NCBI GenBank assembly: GCA_033764725.1
Contig: JANRIR010000038.1
Coordinates: 1 to 9,319, forward strand
Source: RI-43 sp033764725
Lineage (GTDB): Bacteria; Pseudomonadota; Alphaproteobacteria; Caulobacterales; Aquidulcibacteraceae
Length of the DNA stretch: 9,319 nt
Direction of reading: 5' to 3'
A model generated the notes under the pieces. That model searched no databases. It saw only the letters and a list, made by a program, of their open reading frames with translations, and was not told where the DNA came from. Positions 1 through 5,596 of the stretch are shown piece by piece; the stretch's first letter is position 1, and every line of letters begins with the position of its first letter. Made by a program: the position numbers and the translations under genes.

Positions 1-142
1 GTCCAATCCATCATGGGCGCCACGGTGAATCTGCGGTCGATTGGTGTCATTTCGTTGAGGAGTTTTCGGGGGGCGCACTGTGTTGCGGCGTGTTGTGCGC
101 CGGGCGGGACGACGAGTGCAATAGATCAAAGGTTCGGCTCAC

Positions 143-171
143 GCAAAGCGCGGTTTTGCGACCGCCTTTGC
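143..171. other. Bulged hairpin, 10-bp stem and 8-nt loop
   Basis: The arms 143-153 (GCAAAGCGCGG) and 162-171 (CCGCCTTTGC) pair over 10 bp with one bulged base, C149. The loop is 154-161 (TTTTGCGA). No T-run follows on either strand, so it is not a canonical intrinsic terminator. It could be a small RNA element, a Rho-independent-like remnant or chance in GC-rich DNA. Confidence 0.3.
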
Positions 172-269
172 CGCGATGGACCGGCGCTGGCGCAAAACGA
201 TCCTCATCGCGTGTCGGCTGGAGCGCGCCCCGTCTGCGATCGTCGCGCAATTCCTGATCGCGGCCGACG

Positions 270-450
270 CCAGTCTTGAACGGCGGCGTAGAGCATCGGA
301 TGCGCGAGGGTCGACACATCGGGGACCTCCTCGCGCACAGCCGGCAAGGCGGCGTCGCGGGCGCGCGATCGGCACATCGCGCACCGACTGGTCCGACACG
401 ACACAATAGCCGACCGCGCCCAAGTGCGGCTCGAGCCGTGTGCCGGAGAC
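270..450 (-). pseudogene. Possible decayed coding fragment, family unknown
   Basis: Reading leftward on the minus strand from 450, the frame gives a protein-like stretch that includes LGAVGYCVVSDQSVRDVPIA (residues from 423 down to 364), with G or C at most third codon positions. At about 357-366, in a C/G-rich run, the protein-like reading moves to the next frame as if one base had been inserted. It continues with RDAALPAVREEVPDVSTLAH and on to a Trp codon at 270-272. Beyond that no frame is persuasive, although the original frame stays open to a TGA at 139-141. Upstream the frame is closed by TAA at 451-453 and has no plausible start codon with a ribosome-binding site. I do not recognise the family. 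It may be a remnant of a lost gene, or chance coding-like sequence in GC-rich DNA. Confidence 0.3.
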
Positions 451-453
451 TTA

Positions 454-493
454 TTCAAGGCAAGCAGTCCAGGTTCAAGGCACACAGTCCAGG
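454..493. repeat. 20-bp tandem direct repeat, two copies
   Basis: Unit 1 (454-473) is TTCAAGGCAAGCAGTCCAGG and unit 2 (474-493) is TTCAAGGCACACAGTCCAGG. They abut directly and match at 18 of 20 positions, differing only at the tenth and eleventh bases. The pair lies 46 bp beyond the stop codon of the minus-strand regulator and directly beside the decayed coding fragment. It looks like a slippage duplication. A role as a binding site cannot be excluded. Confidence 0.7.
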
Positions 494-538
494 CGCAATG
501 CAAGCGGCTGATGTCGCGCGTGGTTTGCCGCGGCGCCT

Positions 539-2413
539 TCATGCATCGCGTTCAGCCCATACCCTGTCCGCCTGCTCACGAAAATCGTAATGCGGCGCGA
601 TGTCGTTGACGCAATCCGGCCAGCGCCCCTCCGCGCGCCAATAGGCAACCAGACCGACGCGACCGCACAACGACACAAAACGCGGGCTTTGGCGCAAGCG
701 CGCATTGACCCGTAAGAAAAGATGGATGACGCCGTTCAAAGGCGTCGCCGGCGCCGCAGCCGCGCGCAGGGCGGTGAAATCGCATTGGTCGACGATGTCG
801 TACAGCGCATTGAGATCGGCGCCGAGGCGGGCGCACAACCCGATCAGCCCGAACGGCGATCGCTTGGCGGCCACCGCCGCGGTGAGACGCTGCATTGCGG
901 CTTCACACGCCTCACCGCGCGGTTTGCGCAGCGCTTCAACGGCGAACAGCGCAGGCTCGATCATGCGCTGCGCGGCGGCGCCGAACCGCGCACGATGATC
1001 GGTGGTGAGCAGGCGATCGACCAGCGCGCTTTCGCCTTCGCTCATCGCCGTCCACAGCGTGACGGCGTACACGAGCGGATCCTTTGGCCAGCGATCCAGA
1101 CAGCGCTGCATCAACGACACAGCCTCATGGCCGCGCCCGGCGGTATAAAGCGCATTGGCGTAACCCAGCGCATTCGGCGGCCGCAGCGGATCCACGCGAT
1201 AGGCCTCTTCCGCCGCGGCGAACGAGTCTTCCGTGCGGCCGACGCTCAAATAATGATAATAAAGCGACCAGGCGATTTCGCCGTCCTGCGGGGCGGCGTC
1301 GCGCGCCTGCAGCAAGCGACGCTCGACGACGTCGAACGCGCCGATCGGCGGCGACAAAAGAAACAGCGCCTTGTGCGCCGCGCCGTTCCCGGAATCGCGA
1401 TCCAAGGCCTGTGCGGCGAACGACGCAGCCGCGTCGCGCAACTGGGGTTCGTGCTCGGGCTCGACGCTCCAGCGCGCAGTCGCATACGCCAAAGCAAGAT
1501 GGCCGAGCGCTTCAGGATCGTCGCCCGCTTCGCGCGCAAGCGCGGCGATCTCGGCCAGGGCCGCCGCGCTCGCAGCGCCTATCGGATAGCCGACCGCGTC
1601 GCGCATGCGCGCGATCAAGGCGAGCGTCTGCGGCGCAGCGGCGCGGGGCCGGCCGCGCGCGTCGAAGCGGCCCTTCAGCGCCGCCACGGTCGCCGCCGCC
1701 ACCTCGTCCTGCAGCGCGAAAATAGCATTCATGGTCCCGTCGAAGCGGTCGGACCACATCATGGACTGGTCCGAGAGGTCCATCAGATGTGCGGAAATGC
1801 GCAGCGTGTCGCCGGCGCGGCGGACAGAGCCGTCAAGGACATGGGTGGCGCCCAAGTCCTGCTTGATGCGTGCAACGATCTTGTCTGCGCCGCGAAACTG
1901 AAAGCTTGACGTGCGTCCGATCGCCTTGATCGTGGAGCGGCGCGCGATCGCTTCAAGAATTTCATCCGCGACGCTGTCGCCGAGAAACGCCATCTCGGGA
2001 TCGGCCGAGAGATAATCAAACGGCAGCACCGCCAAACGGCCCAGAACCGGCGCGCGCGCGGCCTCTCCCGCGTCGCTTTGTGCGCCGATGCGCAGGCGAT
2101 AGCCGATGCGGTTGAGCGTCTCGATTTCGAACGGGCCCGCCGTCTCGCCGATCTTGCGCAGCTTTCCGATGCAGCGCTGGATCGCGTCTTCGCCAACGAC
2201 GACGCCAGCCCAACAGCGCGCGATGAGAACGTCGCGGCTCACGACAGCCCCGCGCGCCTGGGCGAGCGCGACGAGCACCTGCATCACCCGCGGCTCGAGC
2301 GTCACCGTCCTGCCCGCTACGGCGACTTCGCGTGACGACGGCCGCACCTGTGCGGCGCCCAGAGCGAAATCAGCCTCCTTCGCGAGGTCGATGAGGGGCG
2401 CATCGGCGCTCAT
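539..2413 (-). CDS. Winged-helix TPR regulator with TolB-N-like domain
   Basis: A predicted cytoplasmic transcription factor of 624 residues. Residues 16-111 form an OmpR/CadC-type winged helix (Trans_reg_C): a short beta lead-in, the helices around LEPRVMQVLVAL and VSRDVLIARCW, and the wing ending in IETLNRIGYRLRI. Residues 127-246 match the TolB-N/FlgO-like module seen in this family (LAVLPFDYLSADPEMAFLGD, then THVLDGSVRRAGDTLRISAHL). The rest, about 265-610, is Ala-rich paired helices typical of TPR repeats. Unlike CadC, no membrane span separates the DNA-binding and middle domains. The start at 2413 is chosen because the 37 codons upstream, to 2524, look non-coding; its ribosome-binding site is poor, so the start is uncertain. 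The gene is divergent from the 2549-5356 operon and is a natural candidate to control it, though nothing in the sequence proves that. The ligand is unknown. Confidence 0.88.
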   Translation of the reverse strand: MSADAPLIDLAKEADFALGAAQVRPSSREVAVAGRTVTLEPRVMQVLVALAQARGAVVSRDVLIARCWAGVVVGEDAIQRCIGKLRKIGETAGPFEIETLNRIGYRLRIGAQSDAGEAARAPVLGRLAVLPFDYLSADPEMAFLGDSVADEILEAIARRSTIKAIGRTSSFQFRGADKIVARIKQDLGATHVLDGSVRRAGDTLRISAHLMDLSDQSMMWSDRFDGTMNAIFALQDEVAAATVAALKGRFDARGRPRAAAPQTLALIARMRDAVGYPIGAASAAALAEIAALAREAGDDPEALGHLALAYATARWSVEPEHEPQLRDAAASFAAQALDRDSGNGAAHKALFLLSPPIGAFDVVERRLLQARDAAPQDGEIAWSLYYHYLSVGRTEDSFAAAEEAYRVDPLRPPNALGYANALYTAGRGHEAVSLMQRCLDRWPKDPLVYAVTLWTAMSEGESALVDRLLTTDHRARFGAAAQRMIEPALFAVEALRKPRGEACEAAMQRLTAAVAAKRSPFGLIGLCARLGADLNALYDIVDQCDFTALRAAAAPATPLNGVIHLFLRVNARLRQSPRFVSLCGRVGLVAYWRAEGRWPDCVNDIAPHYDFREQADRVWAERDA

Positions 2414-2438
2414 CGGCGAACCATCGGGAAAGCATCGG
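2401..2438. promoter_or_regulatory. Four helically phased CATCGG repeats at regulator start
   Basis: CATCGG occurs at 2401-2406, 2411-2416, 2422-2427 and 2433-2438, with start-to-start spacings of 10, 11 and 11 bp. On the regulator strand these read CCGATG, and the ATG of one is the assigned start codon (2413-2411). Winged-helix proteins of the OmpR/PhoB class are known to bind direct repeats spaced about one helical turn apart. An autoregulatory operator is therefore plausible but inferred. CATCGG is a fairly common hexamer in this window, and the leftmost copies are in the coding region. Confidence 0.35.
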
Positions 2439-2548
2439 GTCGCGCCCGCAGCGGCCGGCGCGCAGAGCTGCGATGCCCAATGCGCGGACGCCATCGCGCC
2501 GCCGCCGGCCATCGGCCGACGCATTTTTGCTGCAGAGGACCAACACCC

Positions 2549-2662
2549 ATGAACGCCAATGCCGCCCTGGCGCGCTTCGCCAGCCTTCTCGTCGCCGCTC
2601 TCCTGGCCGCGGCGTTCTTCTATCCGATCCTGTCGACGTCCGCACGCCTGGTCGCCGCCTGA
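2549..2662 (+). CDS. 37-residue single-span membrane peptide
   Basis: A small open frame of 37 codons, starting ATG at 2549 and ending TGA at 2660-2662. It has a good Shine-Dalgarno sequence, AGAGGA at 2534-2539, nine bases before the start. After a short N-terminus with one Arg (residue 9), residues 10-28 form an almost unbroken hydrophobic helix rich in Ala, Leu, Val and Phe. A short tail, PILSTSARLVAA, follows. This fits a single-span inner-membrane peptide; an uncleaved signal-like segment is another reading. It is the first frame after the divergent gap and lies 42 bp ahead of the hydrolase, so it probably leads that operon. I do not recognise a family. Functional options, such as a membrane anchor or modulator for a downstream enzyme or a leader peptide, are speculation. 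Confidence 0.6.
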   Translation: MNANAALARFASLLVAALLAAAFFYPILSTSARLVAA

Positions 2663-2704
2663 TCGGCGCCGCCGCTGCGCTCAAAACACGAAAGGAAAGC
2701 GACC

Positions 2705-3526
2705 GTGACCGCCCAAAGACGCCTCACCGTCCTGACGCGCGATGGCCTGCGGCTGGACGCCGTGGCCCAGGGCCCCGAGGATCGTTCGCCGCTTGTTCTG
2801 CTGCACGGAATCGCCGACAGCCGCATCGCGTTTGCGCCCTTGCTCGACGCGTTGCCGGGATCGATCCATGCGATCGCCGTTTCGCAGCGCGGCCACGGCG
2901 AGTCGAGCAAGCCTGGGGCGTCATCGGCCTATGCGGCCGCGCATTTCGCCGACGATATCGCCGCGACGCTCGACGCCGTCGGTCACGCCGCCGGCGACGT
3001 TCTCGGCCATTCGATGGGCGCATGGGCGGCGATGCATTGCGCCGCGCGCCATCCCGCGCGGATCCGGCGCCTGGCGCTGATCGGCGCATTCGCCGCCTTC
3101 AACGGCAATGCCGGGGTCGCAGCGCTGCAAGACGAGATCGCCGGCTTAAGCGATCCTGTCGATCCCGCCTTCGTGCGCGCCTTTCAGCAGACGGCGAGCG
3201 CGGTCGATCTGCCCGCCGCCTTCTTCGACGCGATCATGGCCGAATCGCTTCGGCTGCCGAGCGGCGTCTGGAAGAGCGTCGTCGCAGCATTCCTGCGCGA
3301 CGACGTGCCGTGCGCGCGCGCAGCGCTGCGCCAGCCTGCGCTGCTGATCTGGGGGGATTGCGATCCCTTCGTGTCGCGCGCCGATCAGGATGCTCTGCGC
3401 GGCGCGCTCCCTGGCGCCATGCTGCACGTGTGCGAAGGCCTGGGCCATTCGCCGCATTGGGACAGGCCGGCGATGGTCGCGCGCGTGATCGCCGATTTTC
3501 TGAACGCCGCGCAAGACGAACGCTGA
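2705..3526 (+). CDS. Alpha/beta-fold hydrolase
   Basis: A soluble alpha/beta-hydrolase of 273 residues, a normal length for the family. The oxyanion-hole HG is at residues 34-35 in LVLLHGIADS. The conserved turn SQRGHGES at 60-67 follows strand 4. The nucleophile elbow GHSMG is at 101-105, giving Ser103. Acid Asp220 sits in LLIWGDCDPF and His248 in GLGHSPHWDRP, completing a Ser-Asp-His triad. A cap region lies at about 130-200. The start is GTG at 2705, supported by AAGGAA at 2692-2697, seven bases upstream. The family includes esterases, lactonases, C-C hydrolases and dehalogenases. A Ser nucleophile argues against haloalkane dehalogenase, but the substrate cannot be assigned. It sits 42 bp after the small membrane peptide and 11 bp before the methyltransferase, in an apparent operon with a thioesterase, so ester or acyl metabolism is likely. 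Confidence 0.9.
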   Translation: MTAQRRLTVLTRDGLRLDAVAQGPEDRSPLVLLHGIADSRIAFAPLLDALPGSIHAIAVSQRGHGESSKPGASSAYAAAHFADDIAATLDAVGHAAGDVLGHSMGAWAAMHCAARHPARIRRLALIGAFAAFNGNAGVAALQDEIAGLSDPVDPAFVRAFQQTASAVDLPAAFFDAIMAESLRLPSGVWKSVVAAFLRDDVPCARAALRQPALLIWGDCDPFVSRADQDALRGALPGAMLHVCEGLGHSPHWDRPAMVARVIADFLNAAQDER

Positions 3527-3537
3527 AGGAAACCGCC

Positions 3538-4464
3538 ATGATCGACCAATTCTTCGCCGGCGCGGGGCGTTTTGCGCTCACCGACGGCGGCATTGAAACC
3601 ACGCTCATCTATGACGACGGACTTGATCTGCCGCACTTCGCCGCGTTTCCGTTGGCTGTCACCGATGCGGGACGCGCCGTGCTGACGCGCTATTACGAGC
3701 GCCATATCGCAATCGCCAAACGCGAGGGCGTCGGCTTCGTGCTCGAAAGCCCGACCTGGCGCGCCAATCCCGACTGGGCCGATGCGCTCGGTTATTCCAA
3801 GACCGCGCTCGCCGCGGCGAACCGCGCCGCGATGGACCTGATGCACACGTTACGCGCCGCAGATCAGAGCGCGGCGACCCCGATGCTCGTGTCTGGCTGC
3901 GTCGGCCCGCGCGGCGATGGTTATGCGCCGGGCGTGCTGATGCGCGCAGAGACGGCGCAGGCCTATCATGACGAACAGATCGCCGTACTGGCGCAGGCCG
4001 GCGCCGACATCATCTCGGCGATCACCATGACGAACGCGCCCGAAGCCATCGGCGTCGCGCGCGCCGCCAAACGTCATGGCAAGCCCTGCGTCGTCTCCTT
4101 TACGGTCGAAACGGATGGCCGCCTTCCGACCGGGCAAACGCTCGCCGATGCGATCGCCGAAGTCGACGCCGCGGGCGCGCAGCCAGTCTATTTCATGATC
4201 AATTGCGCGCACCCGACCCATTTCCTCGATGCACTGCAGACCGATGCGCCATGGCTCCATCGCATCGGCGGCGTGCGCGCCAATGCGTCGTGCAAAAGCC
4301 ATGACGACCGGAATGCGGCGACCGCGCTTGATCGGGGCGATCCCGCCGAACTCGGCGCGCTTTATCGCCGCTTGCGTCACGCCTTGCCGCGTCTCAAGGT
4401 CTTGGGCGGCTGCTGCGGCACGGACCACACCCACATCGCCGCCATCGCCGAAGCCTGCCGCTGA
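3538..4464 (+). CDS. Homocysteine S-methyltransferase family protein
   Basis: A 308-residue zinc-dependent methyltransferase of the Pfam S-methyl_trans family (BHMT, MmuM and the MetH N-terminal domain), which moves a methyl group to homocysteine or a related thiol. The N-terminal signature LTDGGIETTLIY is at residues 14-25. The three expected zinc-ligand Cys are present: Cys223 in MINCAHPTHF, and Cys292 and Cys293 in LGGCCGTDHTHI. The methyl donor is not evident; S-methylmethionine or betaine are options known for relatives. The frame stays open far upstream, but the ATG at 3538 is chosen because it follows the hydrolase stop with AAGGAA at 3526-3531, six bases away, and the family signature begins soon after. 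Its position between a hydrolase and a thioesterase is unusual for a plain methionine-recycling gene, so a specialised thiol substrate is possible. Confidence 0.88.
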   Translation: MIDQFFAGAGRFALTDGGIETTLIYDDGLDLPHFAAFPLAVTDAGRAVLTRYYERHIAIAKREGVGFVLESPTWRANPDWADALGYSKTALAAANRAAMDLMHTLRAADQSAATPMLVSGCVGPRGDGYAPGVLMRAETAQAYHDEQIAVLAQAGADIISAITMTNAPEAIGVARAAKRHGKPCVVSFTVETDGRLPTGQTLADAIAEVDAAGAQPVYFMINCAHPTHFLDALQTDAPWLHRIGGVRANASCKSHDDRNAATALDRGDPAELGALYRRLRHALPRLKVLGGCCGTDHTHIAAIAEACR

Positions 4465-4477
4465 AGGAGTGCGCTTC

Positions 4478-4864
4478 ATGTCAAACCCTGCACACGCAAT
4501 GCCCTTCTCCAAACTCATGGGCGTCGTGGTGACGACAGCGGAAAGGGATCGCGTCGTCGGCGAACTTGTCGTTCGCGAAGATTTGTGCACCGCCGGCGGG
4601 ATCCTCCATGGCGGCGCCGTGATGGCCTTCGCCGACGCACTGGGCGCGATCGGCGCAATGCTCAATCTGCCCGACGGCGCCGCCGGAACGACCACGATCG
4701 AAAGCAAGACCAATTTTCTCGGTCCCGCGCGGGTCGGCGAAAAAGTCCTGGCCGAGACCACGCCGATCCAGCGCGGGCGGCGGCTCTCGGTGTGGCAGAC
4801 GCGCCTCACATGCGAAACCGGCAAGGCCGTCGCCCTCGTCACGCAAACGCAACTCGTGCTCTGA
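4478..4864 (+). CDS. PaaI-type hotdog-fold thioesterase
   Basis: A 128-residue single hotdog domain, the usual length for PaaI/YbgC-like acyl-CoA thioesterases, which hydrolyse acyl- or aryl-CoA thioesters in the cytoplasm. The hallmark helix begins with HGG at 44-46 (GGILHGGAVMAFADALG). Asp53 matches the acidic catalytic position known from PaaI. The following strands, around TTIESKTNFLGPARVGEKV at 72-90, are typical of the fold. The start is set by AAGGAG at 4464-4469, eight bases before the ATG, and agrees with the usual N-terminus near PFSKLMG. It follows the methyltransferase by 13 bp and precedes the acetyltransferase by 3 bp, so co-expression is likely. The preferred acyl group is unknown. 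It may release a CoA thioester made by enzymes encoded elsewhere. Confidence 0.9.
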   Translation: MSNPAHAMPFSKLMGVVVTTAERDRVVGELVVREDLCTAGGILHGGAVMAFADALGAIGAMLNLPDGAAGTTTIESKTNFLGPARVGEKVLAETTPIQRGRRLSVWQTRLTCETGKAVALVTQTQLVL

Positions 4865-4867
4865 ACG

Positions 4868-5356
4868 ATGACCGCGACGCCGGCGATCCGCCCCTTCGAA
4901 CCTGCCGATTTCGATCGGCTCGACGCCATACGCGCCGAAGCGTTCGCTCCGATCTTCACCTCGTTTCGTGCGCTTCTTGGCGACGACATCGCCGCGATCG
5001 CCCTGCGTAACGCGGAACGCGAGCAGCGCGCGCTGCTGGACTCCTTCTGCGCAGGCGCAGCGCACACGTTCGTCGCGGTCGACGAGGGCCGCATCATCGG
5101 CTTCGTCTGCGCAACGCTCGACGGCGCGCAGGGCGTTGGTGAAATCGCGCTCGACGCCGTCGCGCCGGAAGCGGCCGGGCGCGGCGTGGGCTCGGCGTTG
5201 ATCGCGCACGCCTTGGCGTTCATGCGCGCGGAGGGGATGCGTGCGGCCGTCGTCGGGGTGGGCGGCGACGAAAGCCACGCGCCGGCGCGCCGCGCCTACG
5301 AGAAGGCCGGGTTCCGCGCCGGCATCCCTTCGCTGCACCTCTATCGCGCACTGTAG
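4868..5356 (+). CDS. GNAT-family N-acetyltransferase
   Basis: A 162-residue GNAT acyltransferase using acetyl-CoA. Strand beta1 begins at IRPFEPADFDRLDAIR (7-22). The core strands are at HTFVAVDEGRIIGFV (66-80) and GEIALDAVAP (91-100). The pyrophosphate-binding loop of motif A is GRGVGSALI at 104-112. Motif B is ARRAYEKAGFR at 140-150. All core elements are present, so it should be active, but the acceptor (small amine, antibiotic or protein N-terminus) cannot be told. The ATG at 4868 is three bases after the thioesterase stop, with no separate ribosome-binding site, which points to translational coupling. It is the last gene of the 2549-5356 operon. The 67-bp gap after it shows no obvious terminator. 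Confidence 0.9.
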   Translation: MTATPAIRPFEPADFDRLDAIRAEAFAPIFTSFRALLGDDIAAIALRNAEREQRALLDSFCAGAAHTFVAVDEGRIIGFVCATLDGAQGVGEIALDAVAPEAAGRGVGSALIAHALAFMRAEGMRAAVVGVGGDESHAPARRAYEKAGFRAGIPSLHLYRAL

Positions 5357-5423
5357 CCGCAAACCTGTATCGAATTCCTATGCCGGGATGCGCAAGTCTC
5401 TCCACACCTGGAGGCCCGCACGC
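5357..5423 (+). promoter_or_regulatory. Short gap likely carrying the kdp promoter
   Basis: These 67 bp separate the acetyltransferase from the kdp gene set. They are visibly less GC-rich than the flanks, especially around 5362-5385 (CCTGTATCGAATTCCTATGC at 5366-5385). A promoter is expected here because kdp operons are usually induced under low potassium. I cannot point to a confident -35/-10 pair or a KdpE site. No hairpin terminator for the upstream genes is evident. A strong Shine-Dalgarno, GGAGG at 5410-5414, serves the next gene. Confidence 0.3.
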
Positions 5424-5507
5424 ATGACCGACATCCTGTATCTCGTCCTTGGCCTTGGCGGCTTCGCCCTGATGGCGGCGTACGCCTTCGCGTGCGGTAA
5501 AGCCTGA
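5424..5507 (+). CDS. 27-residue KdpF-like micropeptide ahead of kdpF
   Basis: A 27-residue peptide starting MTDILYLVLGLGGFALMAAY and ending in AFACGKA. It is almost wholly one transmembrane helix (residues 3-23) with a short Cys- and Lys-containing tail. GGAGG at 5410-5414, nine bases ahead, is the best ribosome-binding site in the kdp set. Its stop overlaps the kdpF start in TGATGA, so the two are translationally coupled. Similar extra micropeptides ahead of kdpF are, to my recollection, found in other proteobacterial kdp operons, but I know of no established function. It may be a second pump-stabilising subunit or a translation leader. It lacks the C-terminal RPEKF of true KdpF. Confidence 0.72.
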   Translation: MTDILYLVLGLGGFALMAAYAFACGKA

Positions 5508-5596
5508 TGAGCCTCGATTATGCGCTCGGCGCCGCCGCAGCCCTCATCGTTTGCGTCTATCTGATCGCCGCGCTGCTCCGCCCGGAGAAGTTCTAA
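5507..5596 (+). CDS. kdpF: KdpF, small subunit of the Kdp potassium pump
   Basis: A 29-residue membrane peptide with one helix (about residues 6-24, AALIVCVYLIAALL) ending in the family's hallmark RPEKF. KdpF is known to stabilise the KdpABC complex, lying against KdpA in the inner membrane. The ATG at 5507 shares its A with the preceding TGA. The stop TAA (5594-5596) overlaps the kdpA ATG as TAATG, so the three frames form a coupled chain. The ribosome-binding site of kdpA (GGAGA, 5584-5588) lies inside this gene. Confidence 0.92.
   Translation: MSLDYALGAAAALIVCVYLIAALLRPEKF

Larger units (their letters stand above)
1..538. other. Left-edge stretch without a convincing intact gene
   Basis: No open frame here reads like an intact protein. 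The frames that are open on either strand are short, rich in Arg, Ala and Cys, lack a ribosome-binding site and overlap each other. The stretch does hold three things annotated separately: a bulged hairpin at 143-171, a decayed-looking minus-strand coding fragment at about 270-450, and a 20-bp tandem duplication at 454-493. It lies downstream of the 3' end of the minus-strand regulator. I saw no T-tailed intrinsic terminator for that gene. Weaker inverted repeats (72-78 with 95-101, and 504-508 with 527-531) have long loops and no T-run. Confidence 0.5.

Noticed and set aside
72..101. Inverted repeat GGCGCAC/GTGCGCC as a terminator
   Set aside because: Seven-base arms with a 16-nt loop and no T-run; weak in GC-rich DNA.
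13..279. Plus-strand open frame of 88 codons at the left edge
   Set aside because: No ribosome-binding site and no hydrophobic or domain pattern; it crosses the hairpin and has poor coding character compared with the minus-strand reading nearby.
722..1909. Long plus-strand open frame (395 codons) opposite the regulator
   Set aside because: It is antisense to a gene with clear winged-helix and TPR domains. Its product is Arg- and Gln-rich without domain signatures, as expected from the opposite strand of GC-rich coding DNA.
2414..2524. Longer N-terminus for the regulator, starting at 2524
   Set aside because: The extra 37 residues are Ala-, Gly- and Cys-rich and unlike the family N-terminus, and they would run through most of the divergent promoter gap. 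It cannot be fully excluded because the 2413 start lacks a good ribosome-binding site.
2473..3537. Upstream in-frame extension of the methyltransferase
   Set aside because: The frame has no stop back to 2473, but it overlaps the whole hydrolase, is very Arg-rich and lacks family similarity before the DGGIETT signature. The ATG at 3538 has its own ribosome-binding site.
3850..5223. Long minus-strand open frame (457 codons) opposite the methyltransferase, thioesterase and acetyltransferase
   Set aside because: The plus-strand genes carry intact family motifs and ribosome-binding sites. The antisense frame spans three of them and has no recognisable domain.
5551..5595. Upstream start for kdpA at 5551
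   Set aside because: It would overlap kdpF in another frame and add residues foreign to KdpA. The ATG at 5596 has GGAGA ahead of it and the family N-terminus.
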